NCBI GenBank assembly: GCA_030039095.1
Contig: JASHQP010000154.1
Location: 1 to 40,507 of the forward strand
DNA from: Streptosporangiaceae bacterium
GTDB lineage: Bacteria; Actinomycetota; Actinomycetes; Streptosporangiales; Streptosporangiaceae
Direction of reading: 5' to 3'
Length of the DNA: 40,507 nt
Positions 40,170 to 40,507 of the stretch are shown here, one piece after another. Position 1 is the first letter of the stretch, and the number at the start of each line of letters is the position of its first letter. The notes under the pieces were generated by a model. The model saw nothing but the letters and a program-made list of their open reading frames with translations. It ran no database searches and was not told the origin of the DNA. The translations under genes and the position numbers were made by a program.

Positions 40170-40400
40170 GTCGGCCGCAGCCGCGGCGGTTCTGCTATTC
40201 CAGTTCGCGCACGCTCCACCGGGGAAGGGGCCTGGCCGGGCTCAGGGTGCTCCCGCCACGCCGTCACCCGGTTCCCCAGGGTCCCGTCATGGATGCCGCA
40301 GGTCCCGGGGCGATCTCGGCGGTCGGCTTGCTGGTCCCGATCACCGTCTGCACGGCCTCAGCCTTGAACTGGGGCTGGACTTGCGGCGATGCTCTGGCAT
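40170..40400 (-). mobile_element. IS3-family orfA remnant, frameshifted
   Basis: On the minus strand from 40400 the first codons read MPEHRRKSSP, then a frameshift, then in another frame FKAEAVQTVIGTSKPTAEIA, and in a third GIHDGTLGNRVTAWREHPEP followed by GQAPSPVERAR and, after a stop, QNRR of the leucine zipper. These match the HTH and leucine zipper of IS3-type OrfA proteins, which regulate the OrfAB transposase. No orfB is present in the window, and the reading frame is broken at least three times, so the copy is dead. Confidence 0.75.
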
Positions 40401-40507
40401 GGGCGGATCTCTCATCTGAGAGGCTGCCAAAGATCCTTAGTGCACCTCAGTCCTCCTGGGTGATGGGCCGTGAGGGCGATTGCCAGGGACTCGGCCTCGC
40501 GCATAGA

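Overview
The window is high-GC DNA with frequent GTG/TTG starts, 1-4 base stop/start overlaps, at least two apparently leaderless promoters and a group-42-type ECF sigma factor paired with a DGPF protein. This is the style of a free-living, catabolically versatile actinobacterium. Genus cannot be fixed from the sequence. No rRNA, tRNA or CRISPR array was seen.

Layout. Positions 1-5500 are a worn region: two truncated LuxR/NarL-type DNA-binding fragments, an intact reductase/DGPF/ECF42 group, an IS630-type transposase remnant, a frameshifted PLP-enzyme remnant and a small membrane protein. Positions 5509-16084 hold three compact units: (i) a minus-strand operon for polar amino acid uptake (binding protein, permease, ATPase) with an aldehyde dehydrogenase and an FAD amine/amino-acid oxidase; (ii) a divergent plus-strand pair, an RpiR-type regulator and a fold-III PLP decarboxylase; (iii) a minus-strand set of two Rid-family proteins, an M20 amidohydrolase and an IclR regulator.

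Positions 16287-31484 are the most unusual part. A urocanase paralogue is translationally coupled to an acyl-CoA dehydrogenase. Next come a PadR regulator, an NCS1 permease, an acyl-CoA ligase and a hotdog thioesterase. After an IclR regulator follow an allantoinase/hydantoinase-like amidohydrolase, an N-carbamoyl-amino-acid/allantoate amidohydrolase, a second urocanase paralogue, a deaminase-type amidohydrolase and an imidazolonepropionase-like protein. Both urocanase paralogues and the imidazolonepropionase paralogue differ from the histidine-pathway enzymes at otherwise conserved positions, and no histidine ammonia-lyase or canonical urocanase is present. I infer a parallel Hut-like pathway: a propionate side chain on an imidazole-type ring is activated with CoA, desaturated and released as an acrylate. 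The ring is then hydrated by a urocanase-type enzyme and opened by amidohydrolases, possibly through a hydantoin and an N-carbamoyl amino acid. The substrate (imidazolepropionate, thiourocanate, an N-methylurocanate or another) is not settled by sequence.

Positions 31454-39019 are a minus-strand operon: GntR regulator, hydantoinase-type amidohydrolase, sugar/nucleoside-type ABC transporter (binding protein, double ATPase, permease) and a second hydantoinase-type amidohydrolase, fitting uptake and opening of a cyclic ureide. Positions 39060-40507 are again debris: an unrecognised stretch, a serine-hydrolase C-terminal remnant and a frameshifted IS3 orfA remnant. The catabolic block is thus bordered on both sides by decayed mobile-element DNA. 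Each regulatory gene upstream of a divergent or own promoter (RpiR, PadR, IclR, GntR) has a palindrome at the expected place.
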